From: a virus
IMG/VR virus record: IMGVR_UViG_3300030012_002033
Span: 1-29,982 of that record
Strand: one strand, 5' to 3'
Length of the DNA stretch: 29,982 nt
The notes beneath the pieces are model-generated. The model ran no database searches. It had not been told where the DNA came from and worked only from the letters and a program-made list of their open reading frames with translations. Made by a program: the position numbers and the translations under genes. Shown here piece after piece: positions 1-6,518 of the stretch (positions within the stretch are counted from its first letter, which is position 1; the number at the start of each line of letters is the position of its first letter).

Positions 1-156
1 GTGTTCTTCAAGACTTATATAAGTGTAACCTTTTAAGTTGAAGTAGTTTGTTTTATATTTATTAAACCATTTTGGTAATTGGTGTAATTGGTATGGTAAA
101 TAAGTTTTGTTATTTAATTTAATAATTGAAAGTTGGTTTGTTTTAATTTTGTACAT
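1..156 (-). CDS. Leftward gene, partial at left edge (hypothetical)
   Basis: An open frame on the minus strand starts with ATG at 156 and runs off the window after 52 codons without a stop. The visible protein begins MYKIKTNQLS and is rich in Lys, Asn, Tyr and Leu, with W at residue 30. An in-frame stop lies upstream (193-195), so ATG-156 is the natural start. It follows an A-rich leader (AAAAAAAATATATACA) like the leaders of the rightward genes. I do not recognise a family. It is the only gene here pointing left, so the genome probably switches transcription direction at this point. An opposite-strand gene block is common in crAss-like phages, but that comparison is inference. Confidence 0.55.
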   Translation of the reverse strand, partial: MYKIKTNQLSIIKLNNKTYLPYQLHQLPKWFNKYKTNYFNLKGYTYISLEEH

Positions 157-235
157 TGTATATATTTTTTTTAGTTTATATTTATTTGTTATTCATATAT
201 ATTATCGAAGTGTAGTCGTAGTTAGTTTGTATTAG

Positions 236-282
236 TGTGACATTAGGTAGTTAATTAGGTAGAGTAGGGGGCAAGTGTCACA
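236..282. repeat. Inverted repeat TGTGACA ... TGTCACA
   Basis: Two perfect 7-nt arms (236-242 and 276-282) are separated by 33 nt in the divergent region. The spacing fits a two-half-site operator or a large-loop stem. The arms do not extend further, so chance cannot be excluded. Confidence 0.35.
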
Positions 283-284
283 GT

Positions 285-304
285 GGGGGCCGGGCTGGGG
301 TGGG
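285..304 (+). other. Predicted G-quadruplex motif 1
   Basis: Four runs of G (5, 3, 4, 3) are separated by CC, CT and T, fitting G3+N1-7 four times on the + strand. A further five-G run lies at 267-271. Such a motif is unexpected in AT-rich DNA. Confidence 0.5.
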
Positions 305-402
305 TAGTGCAAGGTAGATACGGATAAATGTAGATAATAGAGGTGTAGAGAGGGTAATCTAGAGTAGCTAGGTGGGGCCCTTCTAGGATGGCGTTTTCCC
401 TA

Positions 403-429
403 GGGGAGGGGAGGGGGTATATAGGGGGG
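403..429 (+). other. Predicted G-quadruplex motif 2
   Basis: Four runs of G (4, 4, 5, 6) are separated by A, A and TATATA. This is the strongest quadruplex-type sequence in the window, about 85 nt upstream of the first rightward start codon. Its G-runs could also pair in the competing hairpin built on CTAGG/CCTAG just upstream. Confidence 0.55.
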
Positions 430-514
430 CAACACCCGGGCTCTATATTTAATACAACTTTTTTTTACAGTGGCCTTACTTAAATATTTTATTTACTATG
501 TAATTATTAGGATT

Positions 515-736
515 ATGAGTAAACAGAGATTATCAGCCGCTGCGGCAAAAGCAAAAGCCATTAGAGACTTAGCATACGCTAACTCACCAGACAGAGAGAA
601 AAAACGTGCTGAAAACCAAAGATTACGTAGAGCCGCTATAAAAGCAGGCATCGATATAAAAGGCAAAGACTACGATCACAAAGACAAGAAATTTAAACCA
701 GCATCGGAAAACAGAGCTGGAACTAAAAACGAATAG
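515..736 (+). CDS. Small basic hypothetical protein, first gene of the rightward unit
   Basis: A 73-residue protein starting MSKQRLSAAAAKAK. The frame is open back to a GTG at 470, but the ATG at 515 is preferred: the protein proper begins with a normal MSKQR start, while the upstream 15 codons read as hydrophobic leader-like sequence from an AT-rich tract. The protein is highly charged, with an Ala/Lys/Arg helix (about 5-45) and a C-terminal part containing KGKDYDHKDKKFK. It probably binds nucleic acid or another virion component; I see no named domain. It lies 1 nt before the next gene, so it opens a tight small-gene cluster. Function unknown. Confidence 0.7.
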   Translation: MSKQRLSAAAAKAKAIRDLAYANSPDREKKRAENQRLRRAAIKAGIDIKGKDYDHKDKKFKPASENRAGTKNE

Positions 737-737
737 T

Positions 738-965
738 ATGGCATACAAAATGAAATATACAAACGGTAAAAAAGCTGATCCTAGTGCTTTTCCGTTTAAA
801 ACAGAAGAGAATACTATGGATAACACCATGGATAATAACGTTGGTGGTGCCGTAGAAGGAGGTAAAAACGATAAGTTAATAGAATTACTTAAAAAAGAGA
901 ACGAAATAAACAAACAGGTTCAAGAAGCTAAGCAAGAAAAAGACCTAGCAACTAAAATGATATAA
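738..965 (+). CDS. MAFK-tag family small protein (MAYKMK...FPFK)
   Basis: A 75-residue hydrophilic protein. Its start, MAYKMKYTNGKKADPSAFPFK, closely matches the start of the next gene product (MAFKMKYNKNNFPFK) and, in the first four to six residues, three others in the window. After the tag comes a Met/Asn/Asp-rich linker with the repeat NTMDNTMDN (about 26-34) and a C-terminal Lys/Glu/Gln helix (about 44-72) that could form a coiled coil. No enzyme motif is seen. The gene lies 1 nt after its upstream neighbour and 2 nt before the next. Inference: a packaged or assembly-associated phage protein recruited through its N-terminus. Confidence 0.7.
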   Translation: MAYKMKYTNGKKADPSAFPFKTEENTMDNTMDNNVGGAVEGGKNDKLIELLKKENEINKQVQEAKQEKDLATKMI

Positions 966-967
966 CT

Positions 968-1369
968 ATGGCGTTTAAAATGAAATATAACAAGAATAAT
1001 TTTCCGTTTAAGTCACCTATGAAAGATGACGATGCTAGTAATAATGGTAACGATAACGAAAATAACGAAAATAATAACCAAGACAACGACAAAGATAAAA
1101 AATCTGATAAAGGAACTTTTAGTTTTCATGATCCTAATATTAAAAAAGACAGTTTTGCTAGTGCTACAGGTAAGTTTTTAGGCAACATGTTGTTAGGAGG
1201 TGCTCAAAACGCTGGTTTAATTGGTAAAACTAGAAGATTTAAGTTTAATTTTGGCAATAAAGACAAAGTACAAGAAATAATTGACGCTAAAACTCCTTCA
1301 CAAAATGCAGATAACTCAGTTAATGTAGATGTTGATGATATTGTTAATCAAAACGTAGAAAACAAATGA
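968..1369 (+). CDS. MAFK-tag family protein with Asn/Asp-rich linker
   Basis: A 133-residue protein in three parts. First is the tag MAFKMKYNKNNFPFKSPMK. Next is a disordered Asn/Asp/Lys stretch (about 20-48). The rest contains a small Gly/Ala/Leu-rich segment (about 65-85, KFLGNMLLGGAQNAGLIG) that could be a short amphipathic or membrane-active helix, and then a basic patch (RRFKFNF). The C-terminus (SVNVDVDDIVNQNVENK) shares an acidic/hydrophobic motif with the next protein. Its stop overlaps the next start (ATGA at 1366), implying translational coupling. Function unknown; possible virion cargo. Confidence 0.7.
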   Translation: MAFKMKYNKNNFPFKSPMKDDDASNNGNDNENNENNNQDNDKDKKSDKGTFSFHDPNIKKDSFASATGKFLGNMLLGGAQNAGLIGKTRRFKFNFGNKDKVQEIIDAKTPSQNADNSVNVDVDDIVNQNVENK

Positions 1370-2103
1370 TAGGGGATGTAGAAGGAGGCGTTTCTCCATT
1401 TAAAATATTTGGTAAACGTAGAAAAGGAGGCACTAAGGTAAAAAGAAAAGCTACTAAGACAGCTAAAAGACGTGGTGGTTTTAGTAAATCTACTAAAAGT
1501 AAAAATATACCTGGCTTTAACAGGCAAACTAGATTTAGTTACAAGCCAAGAGCTGGCTCACCAGCACCAACATCACCTTCTCCACCAGTTGTAACGAGTG
1601 TAGGACCAGGTGGACAACCTGTAATAAACATCGATATAAGTGATTTAGTAGATTTAAACGTAGCTAATGCAGTTTCTACTGGATCACCTTCACCGTTTGA
1701 AGAAGTAATTGAAGAAGAAACAATAACAACGGAAAACAAAGAGATGTCTGGTATAACATCGATAGAACAATACTATGACAAATATAAAAAGCTACCTAAA
1801 TACGAAGAGGTTTGGAAATATAATTTAACATACAAAGATTACGGAAAAACAAGAGATAGATTTGATACTTTTGAAGATTACGTAAGAGCTGCAAACGCGG
1901 ACTGGAAAGGTGGTAGAGTTGAAAGTATTAGCGAATTAGGAGAAAGATCTAAAGGCTCTTTCAAAGAAACTAAATCAGAGAGCTCATCAAGTTCAACTAC
2001 AACTAGATCTAAGAGAACAATAAAAGGAGGAAATAATAATAATAACAAGGACAACAAAATAACTATAAACCAAAAAATTAAAAACAACAACAATGGCATT
2101 TAA
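1366..2103 (+). CDS. Basic, low-complexity hypothetical protein coupled to MAFK cluster
   Basis: A 245-residue protein starting MIGDVEGGVSPFKIFGKRRK. It lacks the MAFK start but has an SPFK sequence near the N-terminus. Residues about 17-60 are a strongly basic, Gly/Lys/Arg/Thr-rich DNA- or RNA-binding-type segment. A Pro-rich stretch follows (about 63-80), then VINIDISDLVDLNVANAV (about 86-103), which resembles the C-terminal motif of the upstream protein. The middle (about 130-185) is Tyr/Lys/Trp-rich and possibly folded; the end is poly-Ser/Thr and poly-Asn. The start overlaps the upstream stop by 4 nt and the end overlaps the next gene by 11 nt. Function unknown. Confidence 0.65.
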   Translation: MIGDVEGGVSPFKIFGKRRKGGTKVKRKATKTAKRRGGFSKSTKSKNIPGFNRQTRFSYKPRAGSPAPTSPSPPVVTSVGPGGQPVINIDISDLVDLNVANAVSTGSPSPFEEVIEEETITTENKEMSGITSIEQYYDKYKKLPKYEEVWKYNLTYKDYGKTRDRFDTFEDYVRAANADWKGGRVESISELGERSKGSFKETKSESSSSSTTTRSKRTIKGGNNNNNKDNKITINQKIKNNNNGI

Positions 2104-3034
2104 ACTACCAGGCAAATCAATGATAAGTGGCTCAGCACCACATAGATCTGCCTTAAAAATGAAAAAAGAGTCCATGGCAAAAATGAAGACCATGGCAAAA
2201 ATGAAAAAAGAGTCGATGGCTAAAATGAAGTCACCGATGAAAGGAGCTTATGAAGACGCTTTGAAAAAAGACGCTAATCTACCAGAGTACATAAAACAAA
2301 GAAGAGCGTTAAAAAAGGCTAATCCAGATGGTTATAAAACTTCTAAGGAGTACGCTAAAATTCAAAACAAAATAAATGCTGCTTACGGTGTAAGCAAGCG
2401 TTATGACGAAGGATCAACGCCTAGAGTAACTAAAACAGTAGACAAGAATATTAATAAAAGTAAAACAGTAACTAGAAAAGACGGTACTGTTAAGAGAACT
2501 GTAGACAAAAACGTTACTGTAAAAGATGGTGAAAAAACAAAGACTAGAACTGTAAAAAAGTTTGACAAAGAAGGTGATTTAAAAAAGACTAGAACAGTAA
2601 CTAGAGGAGGCGGAGAACGTAATGTAAAAGTAACTGATGCAGAAGGAAAAGTTACTAAAGACAGAACTAGAAAAACTATAGGTGGTAGACTTAAAAATAT
2701 TTTTAAGAAAAAAGATAGATCACCTGCTACAATGAAGAAAGAGTCTATGGCTAAGATGAAGAAGCCTATGAAAATGAAAGAGCCAATGAAAATGAAAGAG
2801 CCAATGAAAATGAAAAAAGAATCTATGGCTAAGATGAAGAAAGAAGGGGCAATGAAAATGAAGAAAGAAAGCGCTATGAAAATGAAAAAAGAAGGTGCTA
2901 TGAAAATGAAAAAGGCGCCTAATAAATTTAATGCTAAACTAAAAGCTGCTTCTGCTGCTGGTAAGTTAAGCGGTAAGTTTAAAGAAGCTGTAGATGCTGC
3001 TCCAGTTAAGATGAAAAAGAAAATGAAAAAATAG
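2093..3034 (+). CDS. MAFK-tag, Met/Lys-repeat polycationic protein
   Basis: A 313-residue, extremely basic protein. It opens with MAFKLPGKSMISGSAPHRS and runs into Met/Lys repeats (residues 23-50, KKESMAKMK units). A mixed segment (51-110) follows, then a Thr/Val/Lys/Arg repeat region (about 112-190) with alternating RTV/KTV and DG turns that suggests a beta-repeat. A second, longer Met/Lys array (about 214-274, units such as MKMKKE and MKMKEP) and a Lys/Ala-rich tail complete it. No catalytic motif is visible. The charge suggests DNA or polyanion binding, for example condensing packaged DNA or filling the capsid as an internal protein. The tag links it to the other MAFK proteins. Confidence 0.75.
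   Translation: MAFKLPGKSMISGSAPHRSALKMKKESMAKMKTMAKMKKESMAKMKSPMKGAYEDALKKDANLPEYIKQRRALKKANPDGYKTSKEYAKIQNKINAAYGVSKRYDEGSTPRVTKTVDKNINKSKTVTRKDGTVKRTVDKNVTVKDGEKTKTRTVKKFDKEGDLKKTRTVTRGGGERNVKVTDAEGKVTKDRTRKTIGGRLKNIFKKKDRSPATMKKESMAKMKKPMKMKEPMKMKEPMKMKKESMAKMKKEGAMKMKKESAMKMKKEGAMKMKKAPNKFNAKLKAASAAGKLSGKFKEAVDAAPVKMKKKMKK
2159..2242 (+). repeat. Met/Lys coding repeat, N-terminal array
   Basis: Within the polycationic protein, ATG/AAA/AAG-rich units encode KKESMAKMK-type peptides (residues 23-50). Sequence matches the C-terminal array, so it is also a site for recombination within the gene. Confidence 0.7.
2732..2914 (+). repeat. Met/Lys coding repeat, C-terminal array
   Basis: Near-tandem units encode MKKESMAK, MKMKEP and MKMKKE peptides (residues about 214-274). 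Several neighbouring units are almost identical at DNA level, which suggests recent expansion by slippage or unequal recombination. Confidence 0.75.
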
Positions 3035-3047
3035 GGAAACACCCTAT
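3031..3047 (+). other. Small perfect hairpin over a stop codon
   Basis: ATAGGG (3031-3036) and CCCTAT (3042-3047) are perfect inverted arms around AAACA, and the TAG stop of the polycationic protein lies in the left arm. No T-run follows, so it is not a classical terminator; it could protect mRNA or be chance. Confidence 0.3.
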
Positions 3048-3084
3048 ACCAAGTCAATATTAACCAAAAATAAAACCAAAAACT

Positions 3085-3375
3085 ATGACTTATTTGTATT
3101 ACAAGACTAGTACGTATACTAGCAACCAAAAACCAAACGATAAAACTATTAACCAGTGGAAACATTTAGCAAAAAAAGCTAATTGGCGTATTACGCAGCT
3201 GGCTAATGGTTATTATCAAACAGAGTGTTCTAATCCTGATAGTGATGATTGGCACGCTGTAACTAGAAGAGAAACAGTCGAAGGCGCTGAAACAGCAATT
3301 AACGGTAGCATCGATCACTTTTCTAAAAAACTAGAAGCAACAAAAGGGCCGAAAGTAATTAAAACCTTTAAGTAA
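3085..3375 (+). CDS. Conserved-type hypothetical protein, 96 aa
   Basis: A soluble 96-residue protein starting MTYLYYKTSTYTSNQKP. It has a mixed Trp/Tyr-containing composition and ends with GPKVIKTFK. The pattern of a short strand, a helix (TINQWKHLAKKANW), a strand pair (ITQLANGYYQTEC) and a helix (VEGAETAINGSIDHFSKKLE) looks like a small alpha/beta domain. I do not recognise a family. It has its own A-rich leader and sits between the MAFK cluster and groEL, 23 nt before the latter. The ATG at 3085 follows AACCAAAAACT, typical of leaders here. Confidence 0.7.
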   Translation: MTYLYYKTSTYTSNQKPNDKTINQWKHLAKKANWRITQLANGYYQTECSNPDSDDWHAVTRRETVEGAETAINGSIDHFSKKLEATKGPKVIKTFK

Positions 3376-3398
3376 CACAATAAATTAAATAAAATTAA

Positions 3399-4964
3399 AT
3401 GGAATACAATTTACCTAGCGAAATTGTCAAAGACTTAAACTTTGGCGATAACGCAAAACAAAAAATTATTGCTGGCGTAAGTAAGCTAGCCCAAGCCGTA
3501 AAATCCACATTAGGCGCAAGCGGTAAGTGCGTTATATACGAAGATGGACGCGGTAAACCGGTTATCACAAAAGACGGAGTAACAGTCGCAGAATCTGTTG
3601 TCTTGTTTGACCCGGTTGAAAACATGGGTGCTACGCTTATTAAAGAAGCAGCTAGAAATACAGTGAAAGAAGCAGGTGACGGTACTACTACAGCTACCGT
3701 CCTTGCTGAAGCACTAATAAAACATATTAACCACGAACAAACTCACGGTGTTTCTACTAGAGAAATAAAAGAAGGTATTGCTTCTGGTTTAAAAAAAGTA
3801 AACGATTATCTTGACTCTATTAAAATAGAAGTAAAAGATAATATGTTAGACAATGTCGCTACTATTAGCTGTAACAACGATGGAGAGCTAGGCGCTATTA
3901 TAGCAGATGCTTATAAAAAAGTTGGTAACGACGGCGTTGTTTTAATGGAAACTTCAGATACTGACGAAACTTATGTTGATATAGTTGACGGAGTTCAAAT
4001 TGACTGTGGATTAACATCACCGCATTTTGTCACTGATACAGACAAACAACGTGCAGTGCTTGAAAATCCATTAATTTTAATAGTACAATCAGAAATACCT
4101 AATATTAGAAAAATACAAAATGTATTAGAGTTTGTTATTAAAAATAATAAATCACTTTTAATTGTAGCTCCGGTTAGTCAACAAGTAAAAGCAGCTTTAT
4201 TAATGAACAAAGTAAAAGGTAATATTAAAATAAACATTATAGATTTACCAGGCTTTGGTCCTACTAAAAATGATACAGTAAAAGATTTAGCTTTATTAAC
4301 TAATGCCATTGTTATAAATGAAGAGCTAGGTGATGACTTAGACTCTATATCGTTAGATGTTTTAGGTGAAGTTGAAAAAGTAGTGACTGATGATAATAAT
4401 ACTGTTATAACGTTACAAGAAATAACTAAAGATGTTAAAGATCGTATAAAAGAAGTTAAAAAATTACTTAAAAAAGAAAAGAACGGTTTTTTAAAAAAAT
4501 TTTTAGAACAAAGAATAGCTATGCTTTCTGGTAGTGTAGGTGTTATAAAAGTTGGCGCTAGCTCAAAAGTAGAGTTAAAAGAAAAGAAAGATAGAGTTGA
4601 AGATGCGATATATGCTACTAAAGCCGCTTTGAAAGAAGGTATAGTACCAGGCGGTGGTATTGCTTTGTTAAACGCATCAGAAAGATTACCATCTGAAAAT
4701 ACAGGTGAATCAATACTTTTCGACGCTATTAAATCTCCCTACAAAACTATATTGTCTAACGCTGGTATAGAGCCAACTGAAGAGCTAGCTAGTGGCAATG
4801 GAATAAACGTTATAACTGGCGAAGAAGTTGATATGGTTAAAGCAGGTATAATAGATCCTGTACTTGTAACTAAAAAAGCACTTAAAAATTCCGTTTCTGT
4901 TGTAACTACTATTATATCCGCTGATTGTGTAATATCAAATATAAGAGTCAATGAAGGCAGTTAA
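3399..4964 (+). CDS. groEL: Phage-encoded chaperonin GroEL (60 kDa, group I)
   Basis: A 521-residue protein reading as GroEL through its whole length; the ATP-driven double ring folds proteins in a closed cavity. Visible signatures: the nucleotide-site loop TLGASGK (37-43, canonical TLGPKGR), ITKDGVTVA (56-64), GDGTTTATVLA (93-103, including the catalytic-domain Asp), VEDAIYATKAA with Asp at 402, and VPGGGIALL (416 on). The apical domain keeps the order of the family (CGLTSPHF, IPNIRKI, LPGFG). It is shorter than the usual about 545 residues mainly because the C-terminal Gly-Met tail is absent; it ends IRVNEGS. Its end overlaps groES by 14 nt. Likely clients are phage capsid or tail proteins (inference). 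A leader of TTAAAT repeats precedes the ATG. Confidence 0.95.
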   Translation: MEYNLPSEIVKDLNFGDNAKQKIIAGVSKLAQAVKSTLGASGKCVIYEDGRGKPVITKDGVTVAESVVLFDPVENMGATLIKEAARNTVKEAGDGTTTATVLAEALIKHINHEQTHGVSTREIKEGIASGLKKVNDYLDSIKIEVKDNMLDNVATISCNNDGELGAIIADAYKKVGNDGVVLMETSDTDETYVDIVDGVQIDCGLTSPHFVTDTDKQRAVLENPLILIVQSEIPNIRKIQNVLEFVIKNNKSLLIVAPVSQQVKAALLMNKVKGNIKINIIDLPGFGPTKNDTVKDLALLTNAIVINEELGDDLDSISLDVLGEVEKVVTDDNNTVITLQEITKDVKDRIKEVKKLLKKEKNGFLKKFLEQRIAMLSGSVGVIKVGASSKVELKEKKDRVEDAIYATKAALKEGIVPGGGIALLNASERLPSENTGESILFDAIKSPYKTILSNAGIEPTEELASGNGINVITGEEVDMVKAGIIDPVLVTKKALKNSVSVVTTIISADCVISNIRVNEGS

Positions 4965-5208
4965 TTATTACATAATTATAGAGCAGATAAAAGAAGGACC
5001 TAAAAAAGTAGGTAGCCTTATACTAACAGACGATGTCAACGAAGATAATAGATATTTAAAAGGTAAAGTTGTATCTATTGGTAATAATGTCGAAGGTATA
5101 AAAGAAAACGATGTTATATACTACGACAAGCACGCAGGCCACGGTATACAACATAAAGATAAATTTTACGGCGTTATAAAACAACAAGACGTCGTACTTA
5201 TAGATTAG
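4951..5208 (+). CDS. groES: Phage-encoded co-chaperonin GroES
   Basis: An 85-residue GroES-type lid protein, slightly shorter than the usual about 95. It follows and overlaps groEL by 14 nt, reversing the usual bacterial order (groES then groEL). Residues about 15-33 match the mobile loop, with the hydrophobic tripeptide LIL (23-25) in GSLILTDD at the position of the GroEL-binding IVL. Then GKVVSIGNN (38-46), ENDVIYYDKHAG (52-63) and a final strand DVVLID follow the family pattern. The pair should form a GroEL cap dedicated to the phage chaperonin or able to work with the host one. A gap of about 75 nt separates it from the next gene. Confidence 0.9.
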   Translation: MKAVNYYIIIEQIKEGPKKVGSLILTDDVNEDNRYLKGKVVSIGNNVEGIKENDVIYYDKHAGHGIQHKDKFYGVIKQQDVVLID

Positions 5209-5282
5209 ACCTAAACCATAAACTAAAACCTTAAACTTATAACATTAAATTAACCTAATTATTAACTTTTAAAACTAAAAAA

Positions 5283-5660
5283 ATGGCTTTAAACAAAGTA
5301 ATGTTGTATTTTGCAGAAAATGAATCTGCAGATGCAGAAGCAGATGCGCTATGTGTTCCAGCTGAAAGTGTGATAGGTATTCACCCAACAGCTGCTACTA
5401 CTTGTAACATTTACTTCAAAAACACTAGAGTAGTTGAAGGTACTGATGCTAACGCAGCTTTCAACTATGTACAGTTAACTTATACTTCTGGTAAATTTAA
5501 AGAAGTAGCTGAAGCAGTAACTGGTGCGATGAACGGTGCGCCTGTTATTAACAGTGGTTTTGTTGTTATCGCTGATCAAGACAATGATAAGTACGTTCAC
5601 AGTGCTATCAACAACGTTGAGATTGCGTTTAATGATAATGACGTTGATCCTACTAACTAA
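5283..5660 (+). CDS. Probable virion protein, beta-rich (125 aa)
   Basis: A 125-residue acidic, Ala/Val/Asn-rich protein starting MALNKVMLYFAENESADAEA. Alternating hydrophobic stretches (VIGIHPT, CNIYFKNTRVV, FNYVQLTYTSGK, SGFVVIADQ, NNVEIAFNDND) indicate a small all-beta or beta-sandwich fold, as in phage capsid decoration or minor head proteins. It has its own AT-rich leader (ACTTTTAAAACTAAAAAA) and a tandem stop (TAA TAA), both consistent with strong independent expression. No family was recognised, and the structural role is an inference from composition and position. Confidence 0.65.
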   Translation: MALNKVMLYFAENESADAEADALCVPAESVIGIHPTAATTCNIYFKNTRVVEGTDANAAFNYVQLTYTSGKFKEVAEAVTGAMNGAPVINSGFVVIADQDNDKYVHSAINNVEIAFNDNDVDPTN

Positions 5661-5663
5661 TAA

Positions 5664-6104
5664 GTGAGATTGACTGCGCAAGATTTGCGTGAAATGAATA
5701 TCCTTAAGTATTACAGGCTCACAAGAAAGTGGGCTTGTAAGACTTACGGATTAACAGATGCAGATTTAGAATTATTAATTTACTTAGATTGTAAAAAAAG
5801 ATTTACACGAAACGAATTTATAGATGGTACTTACACCATGAGCTGGGATAAAAACCGGTGGGAAAAACTAAGAAGAGACGGCTGGATAGAGGTGTGGAGA
5901 CACAGAAACAGAACTACAATAAAATACTCTGTATTTAAAACCTCATTTAAATGTAGCCAACTAATAAGTAGAATATATAGAATACTACTTGGCGAAGAAG
6001 ATTTACCTGTTTCAGAGCGAAGTGTATTTTTTAACAATAAATCATATACAGATAAAGTTTATAACAAAGCTATAGACGATATGATTAAAGATAAAGACAG
6101 ATAA
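5664..6104 (+). CDS. Winged-helix (MarR-like) DNA-binding protein
   Basis: A 146-residue protein starting at GTG (MRLTAQDLREMNILKYYRLT); the GTG gives the full N-terminal helix and directly follows the upstream tandem stop. The segment LTDADLELLIYLDCKKRFTRNEF (about 30-52) resembles the first helices of a winged helix-turn-helix. WDKNRWEKLRRDGWIEVWRHRN (about 61-82) looks like the recognition helix plus wing, followed by TTIKYSVF as the wing strand. A basic C-terminal helix region with Lys and Asp follows. Likely a phage regulator of structural-gene transcription. The MarR label is structural analogy only. It is 1 nt upstream of the next MAFK protein. Confidence 0.65.
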   Translation: MRLTAQDLREMNILKYYRLTRKWACKTYGLTDADLELLIYLDCKKRFTRNEFIDGTYTMSWDKNRWEKLRRDGWIEVWRHRNRTTIKYSVFKTSFKCSQLISRIYRILLGEEDLPVSERSVFFNNKSYTDKVYNKAIDDMIKDKDR

Positions 6105-6105
6105 T

Positions 6106-6507
6106 ATGGCATTTAAAATGAAAGGCCCGTCACTATTAAAAATGGTATCGGCATTAAAGAAGAAAGGTGATCCTTACACTAAAGAAGATTATGATTTTTT
6201 AAAAGAGCAAAGAGAAGAAAGAGTTACTTCTATGGACTATTTATCTAAGATACCTAGAGGGCCAGTTGAAACAGAAAGTAAAAAAGGCAATGTTCAAAAG
6301 TTTAAAGAAAAGAATAAACAATACGTGGACAAAGACAAGACTACACCTTTGTCACCTGGTTATGAAGACACTAAAAAAATACAAAGAGTACAAAGAGAAG
6401 GTTTAATACCTAGCTCTCAAAACTTTGATAAAAAAATAAAAAAGCTTAAAAGACCAGATCAAGCTAAATTTAGTGATTTAGAAAAATCAGACGACGATAG
6501 AGGATAA
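6106..6507 (+). CDS. MAFK-tag family protein, 133 aa, charged
   Basis: The protein starts MAFKMKGPSLLKMVSALKKKGDPY, so the tag continues into an amphipathic helix (about 8-20). The rest is very hydrophilic and probably extended or helical, with Lys/Glu/Asp/Gln-rich stretches, the sequence KIPRGPVETESKKGN (about 48-62), and a Lys-rich segment (KKIKKLKRPDQ). It ends with DLEKSDDDRG. No catalytic motif is visible. It is flanked 1 nt upstream by the winged-helix gene and 11 nt downstream by another MAFK gene. Possible virion cargo or internal protein; function unknown. Confidence 0.65.
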   Translation: MAFKMKGPSLLKMVSALKKKGDPYTKEDYDFLKEQREERVTSMDYLSKIPRGPVETESKKGNVQKFKEKNKQYVDKDKTTPLSPGYEDTKKIQRVQREGLIPSSQNFDKKIKKLKRPDQAKFSDLEKSDDDRG

Positions 6508-6518
6508 AATTTATAATT

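Larger units (their letters stand above)
157..514. promoter_or_regulatory. Divergent non-coding region, G-rich and TAG-rich
   Basis: About 360 nt without a convincing gene lie between a leftward and a rightward gene. Flanking parts are T-rich (157-210, 441-475). The centre (about 210-430) is strongly G-rich and C-poor on the + strand, unlike the rest of the window, and contains about 20 TAG triplets between 213 and 424. It holds two G-quadruplex-type motifs (285-304, 403-429), an inverted repeat TGTGACA/TGTCACA (236-242/276-282) and a possible hairpin pairing CTAGG (383-387) with CCTAG (399-403). It probably carries divergent promoters and could hold a replication origin or an untranslated RNA. 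I found no clear Bacteroidota TAnnTTTG promoter element. Confidence 0.6.

Noticed and set aside
213-424. A tRNA or CRISPR array in the divergent G-rich region
   Set aside because: No cloverleaf arms or CCA-type end, and no regular repeat-spacer unit. The TAG density is irregular in spacing.
470-514. GTG start for the first rightward gene
   Set aside because: The 15 extra residues are AT-rich and hydrophobic, unlike the rest; ATG at 515 gives the typical MSKQR start.
2401-3165. A 254-residue antisense open frame, hydrophobic (Phe/Ile/Ser-rich)
   Set aside because: It is the mirror of the Met/Lys-rich coding strand (AAA/ATG read backwards gives TTT/CAT). It has no leader of its own and conflicts with a clearly better + strand gene.
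5475-5681. Antisense frame across the 125-aa gene end
   Set aside because: No leader, and it spans a + strand gene junction; codon pattern fits the + strand genes.
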